Source: Streptococcus salivarius (GTDB taxonomy: Bacteria; Bacillota; Bacilli; Lactobacillales; Streptococcaceae). Taken from it: a DNA stretch of 64,000 nucleotides. The stretch spans positions 124,001 to 188,000 of the forward strand of contig NZ_CP015283.1 of the NCBI RefSeq assembly GCF_002094975.1, in the 5' to 3' direction. Under the pieces are notes generated by a model. The model saw only the letters and a list, made by a program, of their open reading frames with translations. It made no database searches and was not told the origin of the DNA. The translations under genes were made by a program, and so were the position numbers. This document shows positions 17,818 to 28,212 of the stretch, piece by piece. Each line of letters opens with the position of its first letter. Position 1 is the first letter of the stretch.

Positions 17818-18186
17818 ATGAGTCCTATGAAAAACTTCCGTGATGATATTAAGGTCAATTATTTGGCCCAGCCCTTCTTAGAGCCAATCGTTGAACAAAT
17901 GACCACTGTATTCGACCCTGAGATTGAGCTAGACATTTACAACCTTGGTTTGATTTATGAAATCACCGTCGATGAAAATGGCCACTGCTACTTCCTTATG
18001 ACCTTTACTGATACTGGTTGTGGCTGTGAAGAGACTATGCCTTATGAAATCGCTGAAAAGCTAAAATCCATTGACGGCATTAACTCTGTCAAGGTGGAAA
18101 CCACTTATTCACCAGTCTGGAAGATGACACGTATCAGTCGTTATGGACGCATTGCCCTTGGTATCTCACCTCGAGGCGGAAAATAA
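17818..18186 (+). CDS. DUF59/MIP18-family iron-sulfur assembly protein (SufT/PaaD-like)
   Basis: A 122-residue protein of the MIP18/DUF59 family. The FDPEIELDIYNLGLIYEI segment and the DTGCGCEE cysteine motif are characteristic of proteins that help Fe-S cluster maturation. The ATG at 17818 is chosen over ORF readings extending far upstream, which run through the terminator of the preceding remnant. An ATG three codons later is equally possible, since the ribosome site is weak (AGAAAG). The gene is single, with a CATAAT-type -10 about 25 bp upstream and its own terminator. Confidence 0.85.
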   Translation: MSPMKNFRDDIKVNYLAQPFLEPIVEQMTTVFDPEIELDIYNLGLIYEITVDENGHCYFLMTFTDTGCGCEETMPYEIAEKLKSIDGINSVKVETTYSPVWKMTRISRYGRIALGISPRGGK

Positions 18187-18190
18187 AAGG

Positions 18191-18223
18191 AAAACCGATT
18201 GGACATTTCCAACCGGTTTTTTT
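18191..18223 (+). terminator. Terminator of the DUF59 gene
   Basis: A 13-bp stem, AAAACCGATTGGA with TCCAACCGGTTTT (one mismatch), with a four-base loop and a T run. Confidence 0.9.
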
Positions 18224-18372
18224 GAGGCTAACAGCAGATAGACGATCACTTTTTCATGATGCTGCCATCAACTGTCTCAGGATTTAACACCAAAAAATCA
18301 CATCGAACAAATGATATGATACCTCTTAAGTAGACAAGGTAAATACCTAAAATCTACTTAAGAGGTATTTTT

Positions 18373-19050
18373 ATGTCTAGAAGAGAAAGATTCACCCCAT
18401 ACGAGAAAGAACAAGCTTGTCTCGATTATATTAATGGAAATCGTTCCAGATCTGAAATATGTAACTGTCTCCATATTTCCACAAGGACGATTCAAGATTG
18501 GGCCGCCATCTATAAAAAATATGGGATTTTAGGATTCACAAAGAAAACAAAAAACAGTTCCTATTCAAAAGAATTTAAAATGGAACTTGTAGAAAAATGT
18601 ATTAGTGGTGAGGCTTCATCTATTGATTTAGGTCATCAGTATGATATTTCTTCAGGACTTTTAAGAAAGTGGATTAGGATGTATAATGCCAATATAGAAC
18701 TTAAGGATTACAATCCAAAACAGGGGGTCTATATGGCAAAAGCAAGACGTAAAACTACTATTGATGAGCGTAAAGAGATTGTCAATTATTGTATTGAACA
18801 CAATCGCAATTATAAGGAAACGGCGTCACTTTATGATGTTTCTTATAGCCAAGTGTATTCGTGGGTGAAAAAGTATGATAGTGATGGTGAAGAAGGTTTA
18901 GTTGACAAAAGGGGTCATCACAAACTAGATGATGAGGTTGATGAATTAGAACGTTTACGAAGAGAAAATGTGCGCTTAAAACGTCAGTTAGAAGAAAAGG
19001 ATATGGCTGTTGAACTCTTAAAAAAAGTGAAAGAATTCGGAAGGATGTGA
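18373..19050 (+). CDS. IS3-family transposase OrfA (two helix-turn-helix domains)
   Basis: A 225-residue protein with two successive DNA-binding modules of the HTH_29/HTH_28 kind (about residues 8-55 and 120-165) and a C-terminal leucine-rich coiled coil (ELERLRRENVRLKRQLEE). OrfA recognises the terminal inverted repeats and moderates transposition. Seven A residues followed by G (19020-19027) form an A_AAA_AAA slippery site in the right frame for -1 frameshifting into orfB, as in other IS3 elements. Confidence 0.92.
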   Translation: MSRRERFTPYEKEQACLDYINGNRSRSEICNCLHISTRTIQDWAAIYKKYGILGFTKKTKNSSYSKEFKMELVEKCISGEASSIDLGHQYDISSGLLRKWIRMYNANIELKDYNPKQGVYMAKARRKTTIDERKEIVNYCIEHNRNYKETASLYDVSYSQVYSWVKKYDSDGEEGLVDKRGHHKLDDEVDELERLRRENVRLKRQLEEKDMAVELLKKVKEFGRM

Positions 19051-20012
19051 GGCTAGGGAAACAGCGCCACGAATCAAAATACTTAGCGATTGAAGACTTC
19101 AACACAAATAAAGGGTGGAGCATTAGCTGGATGTGTCATCAGCTCGGCATTACGAGGTCTGCATTTTATAAATGGAAACATAGAATAGTTCCAGAACAAG
19201 AACAATTAAACAGCGAAATTGCGGAATTAATTAAAGAATATGACGAACGTTTTTCACACATCTTGGGATACCGAAGAATGACCGATTGGATCAATCATTT
19301 CAATCATACGAATTACTCAAGAAAGAGAATTCACCGAATTATGAAAATACTCGATATTCACGCTTTTATCCGTAAGAAAAGGAAAAAATACAAGACTGCC
19401 AAGTCTGAAGAAACTGCAGAAAATAAGTTATCAAGAAACTTCTATACGACTGCTCCGAACAAAAAATGGGTAACAGATGTTACAGAGTTTAAGATTCCTA
19501 ACTCTCATAAGAAACTTTATCTGAGTGCCATACTTGATTTATATGACCGCTATCCTATTGCTTTTGTCATAAGTGGTCGAAATGACAATCGGCTAGTCTT
19601 CAAAACATTTGACAAAGCTATTGAAAAAAATCCCACAGCTAAGCCTATATTTCACAGCGATAGAGGGTTTCAATATACCAATAAAAACTTTCAAAAAAAG
19701 CTGAAAGATACTGATATGATTCAATCCATGTCAAGAGTAGGCCATTGTATTGATAACGGACCAATAGAAGGTTTTTGGGGAATTATAAAATCGGAAATGT
19801 ATCAGATGTATGAGATTTCAGATGAGGCCTCCCTCCGATATGCCATCAAAGACTATATCCGATTTTACTGTCAAGAGCGTCCACAAAGCAGATATGACTG
19901 TAGAACGCCTTTGGAAGTCAGAAACGCTGCCTTAACATCAGAACATCCTTTGTCATACCCAATCGCTAAGAATAACAAAATTGAAAAGTACAAGTCAAAG
20001 TGGTCTGCATAA
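19047..20012 (+). CDS. IS3-family transposase OrfB (DDE integrase core)
   Basis: A 321-residue catalytic protein. The DDE triad is visible as WVTDVTEF, FHSDRGFQY and GPIEGFWG, preceded by the HTH_21-like segment with the LGYRRMT motif. The frame is open upstream of the GTG at 19047 into the slippery site of orfA, so the functional product is probably an OrfAB fusion made by -1 frameshifting; independent initiation at the GTG overlap is less likely. No stop or frameshift damage is visible. Confidence 0.93.
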   Translation: MRLGKQRHESKYLAIEDFNTNKGWSISWMCHQLGITRSAFYKWKHRIVPEQEQLNSEIAELIKEYDERFSHILGYRRMTDWINHFNHTNYSRKRIHRIMKILDIHAFIRKKRKKYKTAKSEETAENKLSRNFYTTAPNKKWVTDVTEFKIPNSHKKLYLSAILDLYDRYPIAFVISGRNDNRLVFKTFDKAIEKNPTAKPIFHSDRGFQYTNKNFQKKLKDTDMIQSMSRVGHCIDNGPIEGFWGIIKSEMYQMYEISDEASLRYAIKDYIRFYCQERPQSRYDCRTPLEVRNAALTSEHPLSYPIAKNNKIEKYKSKWSA

Positions 20013-20140
20013 AAAAACAGCCGTACATTTATTTTGTACGACTGACCTTCAAAAACAGACACTTTTTTAGATATTTAACCTGTCTACTTGACAGGGGGCA
20101 TATCAAAATGTCCGGTGTGATTTTATTTTATATCATGTAA

Positions 20141-21859
20141 TTAGGCTTTACCTGATTTATCCATGTTCCAGAAGTCGGTAACGGCACCACGAGATGCTGA
20201 TGAAACGATGTGAGCATACTTACCGAGGACACCACGGCTATAAAGTGGTGGCAACTCAGTCTCAGCTTTACGTTTCGCCAACTCTTCGTCTGAAACGTGC
20301 ATAGTAATTTCTTTAGTATCTTGGTCAACTGTAACCATATCACCTGTACGGAGGTAGGCAATAGGTCCACCAACCTGAGCTTCAGGAGCAATGTGACCAA
20401 CAACGAGTCCGTAAGTACCACCTGAGAAACGTCCATCTGTCAAGAGGGCAACCTTGTCCCCTTGACCTTTACCAACGATCATTGATGACAATGACAACAT
20501 TTCTGGCATACCAGGACCACCCTTAGGACCTACAAAACGTACAACAACTACGTCGCCATCAACGATTTCATCAGAAAGAACGGCTTCGATGGCATCTTCT
20601 TCTGAGTCAAATACTTTAGCAGGACCAGTAATGTTACGAACTTTAACCCCTGATACTTTGGCAACCGCACCTTCTGGAGCCAAGTTACCTTTCAAGATAA
20701 TCAATGGACCATCAGCACGTTTAGGATTTTCAAGTGGCATGATGACTTTTTGACCTGGTGTCAAATCATCGAAGGCCTCCAAGTTTTCTGCAACAGTCTT
20801 ACCAGTACATGTGATACGATCACCGTGAAGGAAACCATTCTTAAGAAGGTATTTCATAACGGCTGGCACACCACCGACATTGTAAAGGTCTTGGAAGACA
20901 TATTGACCTGATGGTTTCAAGTCAGCCAAGTGAGGCACACGCTCTTGGAAATCGTTGAAATCTTCAAGTGTCAAATCAACATTAGCGGCGTGAGCAATAG
21001 CGAGCAAGTGAAGTGTCGCATTGGTTGAACCACCAAGTGCCATTGTGACGGTGATGGCATCTTCAAAGGCTTCACGTGTCAAGATATCTGATGGTTTAAG
21101 ACCTAGTTCAAGCATCTTAACAACCGCACGACCTGCTTCTTCGATATCTGCTTTTTTCTCAGCCGATTCTGCAGGGTGAGATGATGATCCTGGAAGACTC
21201 ATACCCATTACTTCGATGGCTGTCGCCATTGTGTTGGCAGTATACATACCACCACAACCACCAGGGCCAGGGCAGGCATTACATTCAAGTTCTTTAACCT
21301 CTTCGGCAGTCATATCACCGTGGTTCCATTTACCGATACCTTCGAAAACAGAAACCAAGTCGATATCCTTACCGTTAAGATTACCTGGTGCAATGGTACC
21401 ACCATAGGCAAAAATCGCTGGAATATCCATGTTAGCAATAGCAATCAGAGAACCAGGCATATTCTTATCACAACCACCAATAGCAACAAAGGCATCGACG
21501 TTGTGACCACCCATAGCTGCTTCGATTGAGTCAGCAATGATATCACGAGATGTCAATGAGAAACGCATCCCTGGTGTCCCCATGGCAATACCATCAGCAA
21601 CGGTAATCGTACCAAATTGAACTGGCCAAGCACCCGCGTCTTTAACACCTTCTTTGGCAATTTGACCAAAACCGTGCAAGTGGATATTACATGGTGTGTT
21701 CTCAGCCCAAGTTGAGATAACCCCAACAATAGGCTTTTCAAAACTATCATCCGTCATCCCAGTCGCACGAAGCATGGCACGGTTAGGTGATTTAACCATG
21801 CTATCGTAGACAGATGAACGGTGTTTCATGTTATTTTCAGACACGATATTTTCCTCCAT
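20141..21859 (-). CDS. ilvD: Dihydroxy-acid dehydratase
   Basis: A 572-residue enzyme of branched-chain amino acid synthesis that dehydrates dihydroxy-isovalerate and dihydroxy-methylvalerate. The probable Fe-S ligands are Cys57, Cys130 (GGCDKNMPG) and Cys202 ([11 protein letters not shown]). The length is typical of IlvD/Edd proteins. It is a single gene, divergent from the flavoprotein gene. A weak AATTGTCTAAAAA element (about 21905) upstream has too many mismatches to call a CodY box. Its terminator has been split by the IS element downstream. Confidence 0.97.
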   Translation of the reverse strand: MEENIVSENNMKHRSSVYDSMVKSPNRAMLRATGMTDDSFEKPIVGVISTWAENTPCNIHLHGFGQIAKEGVKDAGAWPVQFGTITVADGIAMGTPGMRFSLTSRDIIADSIEAAMGGHNVDAFVAIGGCDKNMPGSLIAIANMDIPAIFAYGGTIAPGNLNGKDIDLVSVFEGIGKWNHGDMTAEEVKELECNACPGPGGCGGMYTANTMATAIEVMGMSLPGSSSHPAESAEKKADIEEAGRAVVKMLELGLKPSDILTREAFEDAITVTMALGGSTNATLHLLAIAHAANVDLTLEDFNDFQERVPHLADLKPSGQYVFQDLYNVGGVPAVMKYLLKNGFLHGDRITCTGKTVAENLEAFDDLTPGQKVIMPLENPKRADGPLIILKGNLAPEGAVAKVSGVKVRNITGPAKVFDSEEDAIEAVLSDEIVDGDVVVVRFVGPKGGPGMPEMLSLSSMIVGKGQGDKVALLTDGRFSGGTYGLVVGHIAPEAQVGGPIAYLRTGDMVTVDQDTKEITMHVSDEELAKRKAETELPPLYSRGVLGKYAHIVSSASRGAVTDFWNMDKSGKA

Positions 21860-21962
21860 AGTTAATAACTATTCTAATTTAAACTTCTACTCCTATTCTA
21901 ACATAAATTGTCTAAAAAGACTGACCATTTACCAACTATTCTCCCTTTTTAAATTATGCTAA

Positions 21963-23147
<1,185 letters not shown>

Positions 23148-23184
23148 GACTAGGTAGTTTTTTCAAATAAGGACAACAAAAAGG

Positions 23185-23212
23185 TCCCTTCTGTCATAGA
23201 AGGGATTTTTTG
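23185..23212 (+). terminator. Terminator of the flavoprotein gene
   Basis: TCCCTTCT pairs with AGAAGGGA around five bases, followed by six T residues. Confidence 0.88.
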
Positions 23213-23225
23213 TCTATTTCTCAAA

Positions 23226-23311
23226 GGAGAGGAGGGGATTCGAACCCCCGAGCCCCGTTAAGGACTACACGCTTTCCAAGCGTGCGCACTCGGCCTCTAT
23301 GCGACCTCTCC
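23226..23311 (-). tRNA. tRNA-Ser (anticodon GGA)
   Basis: An 86-nt type II tRNA. The acceptor stem GGAGAGG/CCTCTCC is perfect, the anticodon loop reads TTGGAAA with anticodon GGA, a long variable arm pairs AGTCC with GGGCT, and the T arm contains TTCGAAT. CCA is not encoded. The base at the discriminator position is T, whereas bacterial serine tRNAs normally have G. Confidence 0.95.
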
Positions 23312-23369
23312 ACAACAAACGATTAGCCATTAATAGACTAATCGTTATTTTTAATCAAGTTTTCAAGAG

Positions 23370-24011
23370 TTAATCTTTAAACTGAGCCTCTACTCGGTAG
23401 ATGACCTGCCCTTTTTCCGAGAACTTACGCTCGTATTCAGTCATGACGTTGCCTTCATAATCACTGGCATGAAGGTCCAACCAAACTTTGTTGAGAACCA
23501 TTCCATACTGTGAAAAGCTCGCCAAACTGTATTCGAAAAGTCCACGGTTGTCTGTCTTAAAGTGAATCTCTCCATTTTCAGGCAAAATTTGCTTATAAGT
23601 ATCTAGGAAAGTCTTGTATGTCAAACGACGTTTCTCGTGGCGACTCTTAGGCCATGGATCTGAGAAATTCAGATACATCATATCCACTTCGCCATCTTCA
23701 AAATAATTGGTCAAGGCTGAACCATCCACGCGCAAGAGTTTGACATTTTCAGCACCCGAAGCCAAAACCTTATCCAAGGCATAGCTCAATACAGACAGCT
23801 GAATATCAATACCAATGTAGTTGATGTCAGGGTTTTGTTGGGCCATACCAGTAATGAAGGCCCCTTTACCAGATCCTACCTCGATATGGATAGGATTGTC
23901 ATTACCAAAAAGCTCATGCCACTTACCTTTAGCAGCCTCCGGCTCAAGGATAACGTACTGAGGATGGTTAGCTAGGTGTTCCTCTGCACCTTTACGTTTT
24001 CTAACTCGCAT
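23370..24011 (-). CDS. trmB: tRNA (guanine-N7-)-methyltransferase
   Basis: A 213-residue SAM-dependent enzyme that makes m7G46 in tRNA. The SAM loop EVGSGKGAF (about residue 61), the [15 protein letters not shown] motif of the TrmB family and the [10 protein letters not shown] segment are clear. It lies 9 bp downstream of ccrZ, the same pair seen in other streptococci, so the two are probably co-transcribed. Confidence 0.96.
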   Translation of the reverse strand: MRVRKRKGAEEHLANHPQYVILEPEAAKGKWHELFGNDNPIHIEVGSGKGAFITGMAQQNPDINYIGIDIQLSVLSYALDKVLASGAENVKLLRVDGSALTNYFEDGEVDMMYLNFSDPWPKSRHEKRRLTYKTFLDTYKQILPENGEIHFKTDNRGLFEYSLASFSQYGMVLNKVWLDLHASDYEGNVMTEYERKFSEKGQVIYRVEAQFKD

Positions 24012-24020
24012 GTCTACTTT

Positions 24021-24812
24021 CTAATATCTGTGCAAGGTCTCTCTGAATTTACGAAGTTCATAAATTTCTCGGTTGGCATGTTCCATATCACGACTATCAA
24101 AGAATTTTGAAATCTGTGTCAAATATGAAAACTGCCCATACCAGTAAATCTTGTCCATCACAAGGTCGTTGTTCTTATAGCCATAGTATGACAACCACTG
24201 TGGCCAATGTGCCAATGGAATGTAATGGCTGAGGATCTGCGCCACATCATACATACGATCTGTTAGACGTACAGAATCCCAATCAACCAAATAAATCAAT
24301 CCTGAGGTTGTGATGACAAAGTTACTATGACGAGCATCTCCGTGAACAATTGTTGCAATTTCCGCACGAAACTCTGGAAGATGACGTTTCAAATCTCTAA
24401 CAACATCTTGAAGGAAGCCATTCTCACGCAATTGGTAAGCGGCATTTTCCTCCCACTCGTGTAGAAGATCGAAAGGATTTTCAATATGATAATCCAACTG
24501 CAAGAGTTGATTAACCAAGTGTTTAGAGCGGTGCAAATTACCAAGAATTTGGATAATCTGTTTACTGTTCATGTCATGTTTGGTCAAAATACGACCATCA
24601 AGCCACTCCTGTGCACTCATCATGTCACCATTTCCCAGACGCTTAGCCCACAAGAGCTGGGGCGCAATCTGTTCCTTGGCAAGAGCTGCCAAGATTGGTG
24701 TTGTATTCATCTTCACAAAGACGCGATCTCCGTTTGGGTAAGTTCCCATATAGGCCTTACCACTATTTCCTTTGAGAGGAGTCAGGCTCAAATCTTTATC
24801 TGTTGATGTCAC
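24021..24812 (-). CDS. ccrZ: CcrZ-like cell cycle regulator, aminoglycoside phosphotransferase fold
   Basis: A 263-residue kinase-fold protein of the choline/aminoglycoside phosphotransferase type. The catalytic loop HGDARHSN and the metal-binding VDWDS are intact. The length, sequence style and position before trmB match pneumococcal CcrZ, which links division to replication initiation through DnaA; the natural substrate was reported as a ribose-type sugar in related proteins. It starts 57 bp after ecsB. Confidence 0.85.
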   Translation of the reverse strand: MTSTDKDLSLTPLKGNSGKAYMGTYPNGDRVFVKMNTTPILAALAKEQIAPQLLWAKRLGNGDMMSAQEWLDGRILTKHDMNSKQIIQILGNLHRSKHLVNQLLQLDYHIENPFDLLHEWEENAAYQLRENGFLQDVVRDLKRHLPEFRAEIATIVHGDARHSNFVITTSGLIYLVDWDSVRLTDRMYDVAQILSHYIPLAHWPQWLSYYGYKNNDLVMDKIYWYGQFSYLTQISKFFDSRDMEHANREIYELRKFRETLHRY

Positions 24813-24869
24813 CTAGGCATCTCCTTTTTCTTTAGTCATTTGTTTCTATTTTAACTTATTTAATAGGTG

Positions 24870-25907
24870 TTAGTCAATCATCTTCTTAAGCTTAGCTGGT
24901 AGGTAAACAAGGCTCAAAACTAGCATCATTCCAACCAAAATCAGGCTAAATTTAAGGTCGAAGAGACAAACAGCCTGTACCAGAGTCATCCCAAGTACAA
25001 TCTGGGTAATCAAGCGCTTAAGATTGCTCACCTGCATGTCTTTTCCAACTGGCATAAGGTTAGCCATTCTCTGATAAGCAAAGTGCGATTTAAGTGCCGT
25101 GAGCTGGAAGAGCAAGAGGTAGTCAAAAACAACCACAAGCACCATAGCCAGCCATTTTTCAGGAACCAAAAAGATAACTAGAAGCGTTAGGGCAAACAGG
25201 CGTAGGCTAAGGGCAAAGTAATCTCCAGAACGCAAGAAGGCCCTTAGGTAAAGATTGTACCAGGTATGTTCCTTGTCTTTCTTTGTACGTTTGAGAATAG
25301 CATCCAAATAAGCACGGCGTTTAACACTCGACGTAATCCCTTTAACATTGGTAAAGAGTGAAAAGAACTTCAGAATCGATTGTTGACGCTTATTTTCCGC
25401 TGCAATAGCCTCAGTCCAATTCAGTCCAGACTGCTTATAAAAAGGTTGAGCCTTTTTCTGGAAAATAAAGTACTTAAGAATAGCCATAGCCACAGCTACA
25501 AGGATAACTCCCCAAACTGGAAGTCCCAAGGCTAAAAAGAGGGGAATAACCAAAATAAAAATCAGGGTTTGTACGATTACCCAAAATCTAAAAGCACGCC
25601 CTGTTGCCTTCTTAACATGGTCTAACACCTCTTCTTCCTTCACCAAAAGGTAATGCTTATCAGCTGGCTCTAAATAAGTCGCAATATTCCCCCAGAAAGG
25701 CAATAGAAGACAAAGCACTAGCAAACCAAGAATGATTGCCCACGGATTCTTTGGAAAATGTCGAAGCAACTGGCTATACTGAACCAAGACAAAACCTAAC
25801 AGAAAGAGAAGAACCAAGATAAAGTGATCATTAAAGACGTAGCGGCTATACTTAGCACAGCGGGCATTGAATCGCTTGCTACGCTCCATAAATAGCTTAG
25901 CTATCAT
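24870..25907 (-). CDS. ecsB: ABC transporter permease EcsB
   Basis: A 345-residue integral membrane protein with several hydrophobic segments (at about 30-45, 53-75, 108-145, 215-260 and 300-335). It follows ecsA with a 4-bp ATGA overlap and has the EcsB domain pattern. Ecs transporters affect secretion and regulated proteolysis in Firmicutes; the cargo is unresolved. The order ecsB-ecsA divergent from hit is conserved in this group. Confidence 0.9.
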   Translation of the reverse strand: MIAKLFMERSKRFNARCAKYSRYVFNDHFILVLLFLLGFVLVQYSQLLRHFPKNPWAIILGLLVLCLLLPFWGNIATYLEPADKHYLLVKEEEVLDHVKKATGRAFRFWVIVQTLIFILVIPLFLALGLPVWGVILVAVAMAILKYFIFQKKAQPFYKQSGLNWTEAIAAENKRQQSILKFFSLFTNVKGITSSVKRRAYLDAILKRTKKDKEHTWYNLYLRAFLRSGDYFALSLRLFALTLLVIFLVPEKWLAMVLVVVFDYLLLFQLTALKSHFAYQRMANLMPVGKDMQVSNLKRLITQIVLGMTLVQAVCLFDLKFSLILVGMMLVLSLVYLPAKLKKMID

Positions 25908-26635
25908 GACAATTCTCCCTTAGTTAGCTGCATGTAGATATCGTTAAGACTAGCACTATCATCGCCAAAAGTCTGACGGAGCTCCTCAAGATTTCCCTGT
26001 GCCAAGACCTGTCCATGATGCAAAATCACGAAGCGGTCGCACATCTTCTCAGCTGAATCCAAAACGTGTGTAGACATGAGAATTGCCTTGCCCTTAGCTT
26101 TTTCCTCAGCTAAAAGCTCAATTAAGTCGGAGATTGCCAAGGGGTCCAAGCCCAAGAAGGGTTCATCAACTATGAAAAGACTTGGATTCACAATAAAGGC
26201 ACAGATAATCATGACCTTCTGCTTCATCCCCTTTGAAAACTGAGTCGGGAACCAATCTAACTTTTCATCTAAGCGAAAGAGTTTGAGGTACTTGTCCGCA
26301 CGTGCCATACCCTCAGTCACATCAAGACCATAGGCCATCAGCACAGTTTCCAAATGTTCACGAAGCGTCAATTCTTCATAGAGACTTGGTGTTTCGGGAA
26401 TATAACCTATCTTCTGACGATAGCTGGCTGGATCTTGTTGAATAGTTAACCCATCAATGGCAATCTGTCCCCCATAAGGTGTTAAGAGACCAATAATCTC
26501 GTTAATTGTTGTTGATTTCCCAGCACCATTAAGACCAATGAGACCAACTAATTCACCATCAGCCACCTCAAAGGTCACATCTTTTAGGACGGGAATATTA
26601 GCGTAACCACCCGTCACCTTTTCTAATTTAAGCAT
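25904..26635 (-). CDS. ecsA: ABC transporter ATP-binding protein EcsA
   Basis: A 243-residue ATPase: Walker A GLNGAGKST, a variant signature FSKGMKQK instead of LSGG, and Walker B LFIVDEPFLGLD. These features and the EcsB partner identify EcsA. A divergent promoter region of about 60 bp separates it from hit. Confidence 0.93.
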   Translation of the reverse strand: MLKLEKVTGGYANIPVLKDVTFEVADGELVGLIGLNGAGKSTTINEIIGLLTPYGGQIAIDGLTIQQDPASYRQKIGYIPETPSLYEELTLREHLETVLMAYGLDVTEGMARADKYLKLFRLDEKLDWFPTQFSKGMKQKVMIICAFIVNPSLFIVDEPFLGLDPLAISDLIELLAEEKAKGKAILMSTHVLDSAEKMCDRFVILHHGQVLAQGNLEELRQTFGDDSASLNDIYMQLTKGELS

Positions 26636-26699
26636 TATCTTTTCTCTCTTTGGTATGATATAATCTATTATAACAAAAACTCATGGAAAGGTCGTTATT

Positions 26700-27119
26700 A
26701 TGGATAATTGTATTTTCTGTAAAATTATATCTGGGGAAATCCCATCATCAAAAGTCTACGAGGACGACAAGGTCTTAGCCTTCCTCGATATCTCACAAGC
26801 TACAAAAGGACATACCTTGGTCATTCCTAAAGAACACGTTCGCAACATTTTAGAAATGTCTGCTGCGACTGCTGAGACTGTCTTTAGCCGTGTTCCAAAA
26901 ATTGCCCGTGCCGTGCAAAAAGCAACTGGAGCTATCGGCATGAATATCCTTAATAACAACGAAGAGGTTGCTGGACAAACCGTCTTCCACGCCCACATCC
27001 ACCTCGTTCCTCGTTACGGTGCAGATGACGGTATCCACATGAGCTTTGATGAACACGAACCTGACTTTGCTGCCCTTGCCAACCTTGCTGACAGCATTGC
27101 TAAAGAGGTAACAGAATGA
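26700..27119 (+). CDS. hit: HIT family protein
   Basis: A 139-residue histidine triad nucleotide hydrolase. CIFCKIISGEIPSSKVYEDD is the family opening and HAHIHLVP the catalytic His-x-His-x-His triad; the two cysteines at the start may bind zinc. Such proteins hydrolyse nucleotide phosphoramidates or dinucleotides. It is divergent from ecsA, and its stop overlaps the next gene by ATGA. Confidence 0.94.
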   Translation: MDNCIFCKIISGEIPSSKVYEDDKVLAFLDISQATKGHTLVIPKEHVRNILEMSAATAETVFSRVPKIARAVQKATGAIGMNILNNNEEVAGQTVFHAHIHLVPRYGADDGIHMSFDEHEPDFAALANLADSIAKEVTE

Positions 27120-27415
27120 AAATCGGACGCTATCTAGCTCTTGGAGCCCTCGCCTATGGTGCCTACTACGCTTACACACGACGTGAAGACATCAAGGAAG
27201 AACTCCTAGACCTCAACCAATCACGAGAAAATATCTCCTACGATTTGGATAATATCAAACGAAACCTTGACATCATCAAGGAACAGAACCTGGTACTTGC
27301 TGACATCAAACAAGACCTCAACTATAAAACACGTGTCTTCAAGAAAGACCTTGAACCCCGACTCAACATCATCCAAGAACGCTTGCAAAAGTATCAAGGT
27401 GAGGACAAAGAATAA
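27116..27415 (+). CDS. Small membrane-anchored coiled-coil protein
   Basis: A 99-residue protein with a short N-terminal hydrophobic stretch (residues 3-20, GRYLALGALAYGAYYAY) and a charged helical remainder that would form a coiled coil. This gene follows hit in many streptococci, but I do not know a function. Translation is coupled to hit by the 4-bp overlap, and a strong terminator follows. Confidence 0.85.
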   Translation: MKIGRYLALGALAYGAYYAYTRREDIKEELLDLNQSRENISYDLDNIKRNLDIIKEQNLVLADIKQDLNYKTRVFKKDLEPRLNIIQERLQKYQGEDKE

Positions 27416-27447
27416 AGGTAAGTAGCATGAAGCTACTTACCTTTTTT
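27414..27447 (+). terminator. Terminator of the hit operon
   Basis: AAAGGTAAGTAGC pairs with GCTACTTACCTTT around a five-base loop, followed by T residues. Confidence 0.92.
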
Positions 27448-27466
27448 GCTGATGAAAAATCGACAA

Positions 27467-28195
27467 CTACTTGTATTCTGTAAAAATCAATTTAGCGTCA
27501 TCAGCCTTTGTTGACTCGTCATATCCACTATAATTAATACTTATAACTTGATTTTTCTTTAATTTAACAACAACATCTGTATTGCCTGAATTGTATTCTT
27601 GGCTTTTTGAAGTGTTTGAATCTAAATCTTCAATGGTGATACTCCAACCAAGATTACTAAATTCTGGATTAAGATTAACGTTAGTACTTAATTTGTAGGT
27701 TCCTTCCTTAATATCTCTACCTACAATAAATTCTCCCTGACCAAGTTCATTACTTGGCTCAACTTCCTTAGGTACTGCATTAAATTTTACTTTTGAAATA
27801 TTTTGTAACTGAAGAGTGTCTCCATCAAATAAAATAAGTCTAATCTTTGAAGCATCATTTGTAATATTTCCAACTGCACCTGCAACAAAGTTTATAAAAA
27901 GACCATCTTCAGACTTTCTTGTTCCTAAAATATTCCCTGAACCACCCGTAACCTCGATATCATAGATTCCCGGCTCAACATCACCTTTTTTGCCTACAGT
28001 AATATCATCAGTAACATAAATTTCATCTGTAGATTTGGAGCTATCAATAAGTTTTTGGAAAGGATCTGACTTAGTAACCTTAACATCTGATTGTTTTACC
28101 TTAGGATTGCCCTCCGATGTCTTACTATCACTTTGACACCCCACCAATGTAGTACCAACGAATAGTAAAAGAATAAATGCAATTAATTTTTTCAT
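27467..28195 (-). CDS. Predicted lipoprotein of unknown function
   Basis: A 242-residue protein with a lipoprotein signal: MKKLIAF, a hydrophobic core, and the lipobox LVGC with Cys20. The mature part has a Ser/Lys/Asp-rich linker and then beta-rich segments, with a repeated pattern (PGIYDIEVTGG around 75, EGTYKLSTN around 160). It is last in a three-gene AT-rich minus-strand unit, 17 bp after the membrane-protein gene, with TAGGAG before its start. I do not recognise a named family. Confidence 0.78.
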   Translation of the reverse strand: MKKLIAFILLLFVGTTLVGCQSDSKTSEGNPKVKQSDVKVTKSDPFQKLIDSSKSTDEIYVTDDITVGKKGDVEPGIYDIEVTGGSGNILGTRKSEDGLFINFVAGAVGNITNDASKIRLILFDGDTLQLQNISKVKFNAVPKEVEPSNELGQGEFIVGRDIKEGTYKLSTNVNLNPEFSNLGWSITIEDLDSNTSKSQEYNSGNTDVVVKLKKNQVISINYSGYDESTKADDAKLIFTEYK

Positions 28196-28212
28196 AGTAT
28201 TTTCTCCTAAAA

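Larger units (their letters stand above)
18312..20105 (+). mobile_element. Complete IS3-family insertion sequence, about 1.8 kb
   Basis: The element is bounded by imperfect inverted repeats of about 41 bp, beginning TGATATG at each end and sharing AAGTAGACA and TAAATA blocks (18312-18353 and 20065-20105). It contains two overlapping genes, orfA and orfB, in IS3-family order. The flanking AAA at 18309-18311 and 20106-20108 is a plausible 3-bp target duplication. The two-HTH orfA resembles the IS150 subgroup, although the element is longer than IS150. Both ORFs are intact, so it may be active. It is inserted in the loop of the ilvD terminator. Confidence 0.92.
18292..20125 (-). terminator. ilvD terminator, split by the IS element
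   Basis: Reading the minus strand without the IS, AAATCACACCG (20123-20113) would pair with CGATGTGATTT (18305-18295), followed by a T run (18297-18292). The two halves are now 1.8 kb apart with the IS in the loop. The pairing is visible directly; loss of termination is inferred. Confidence 0.75.

Noticed and set aside
21890..21925. CodY box upstream of ilvD (AATTGTCTAAAAA)
   Set aside because: It has about four mismatches to the consensus, which is not convincing in AT-rich DNA, although ilvD is a usual CodY target.
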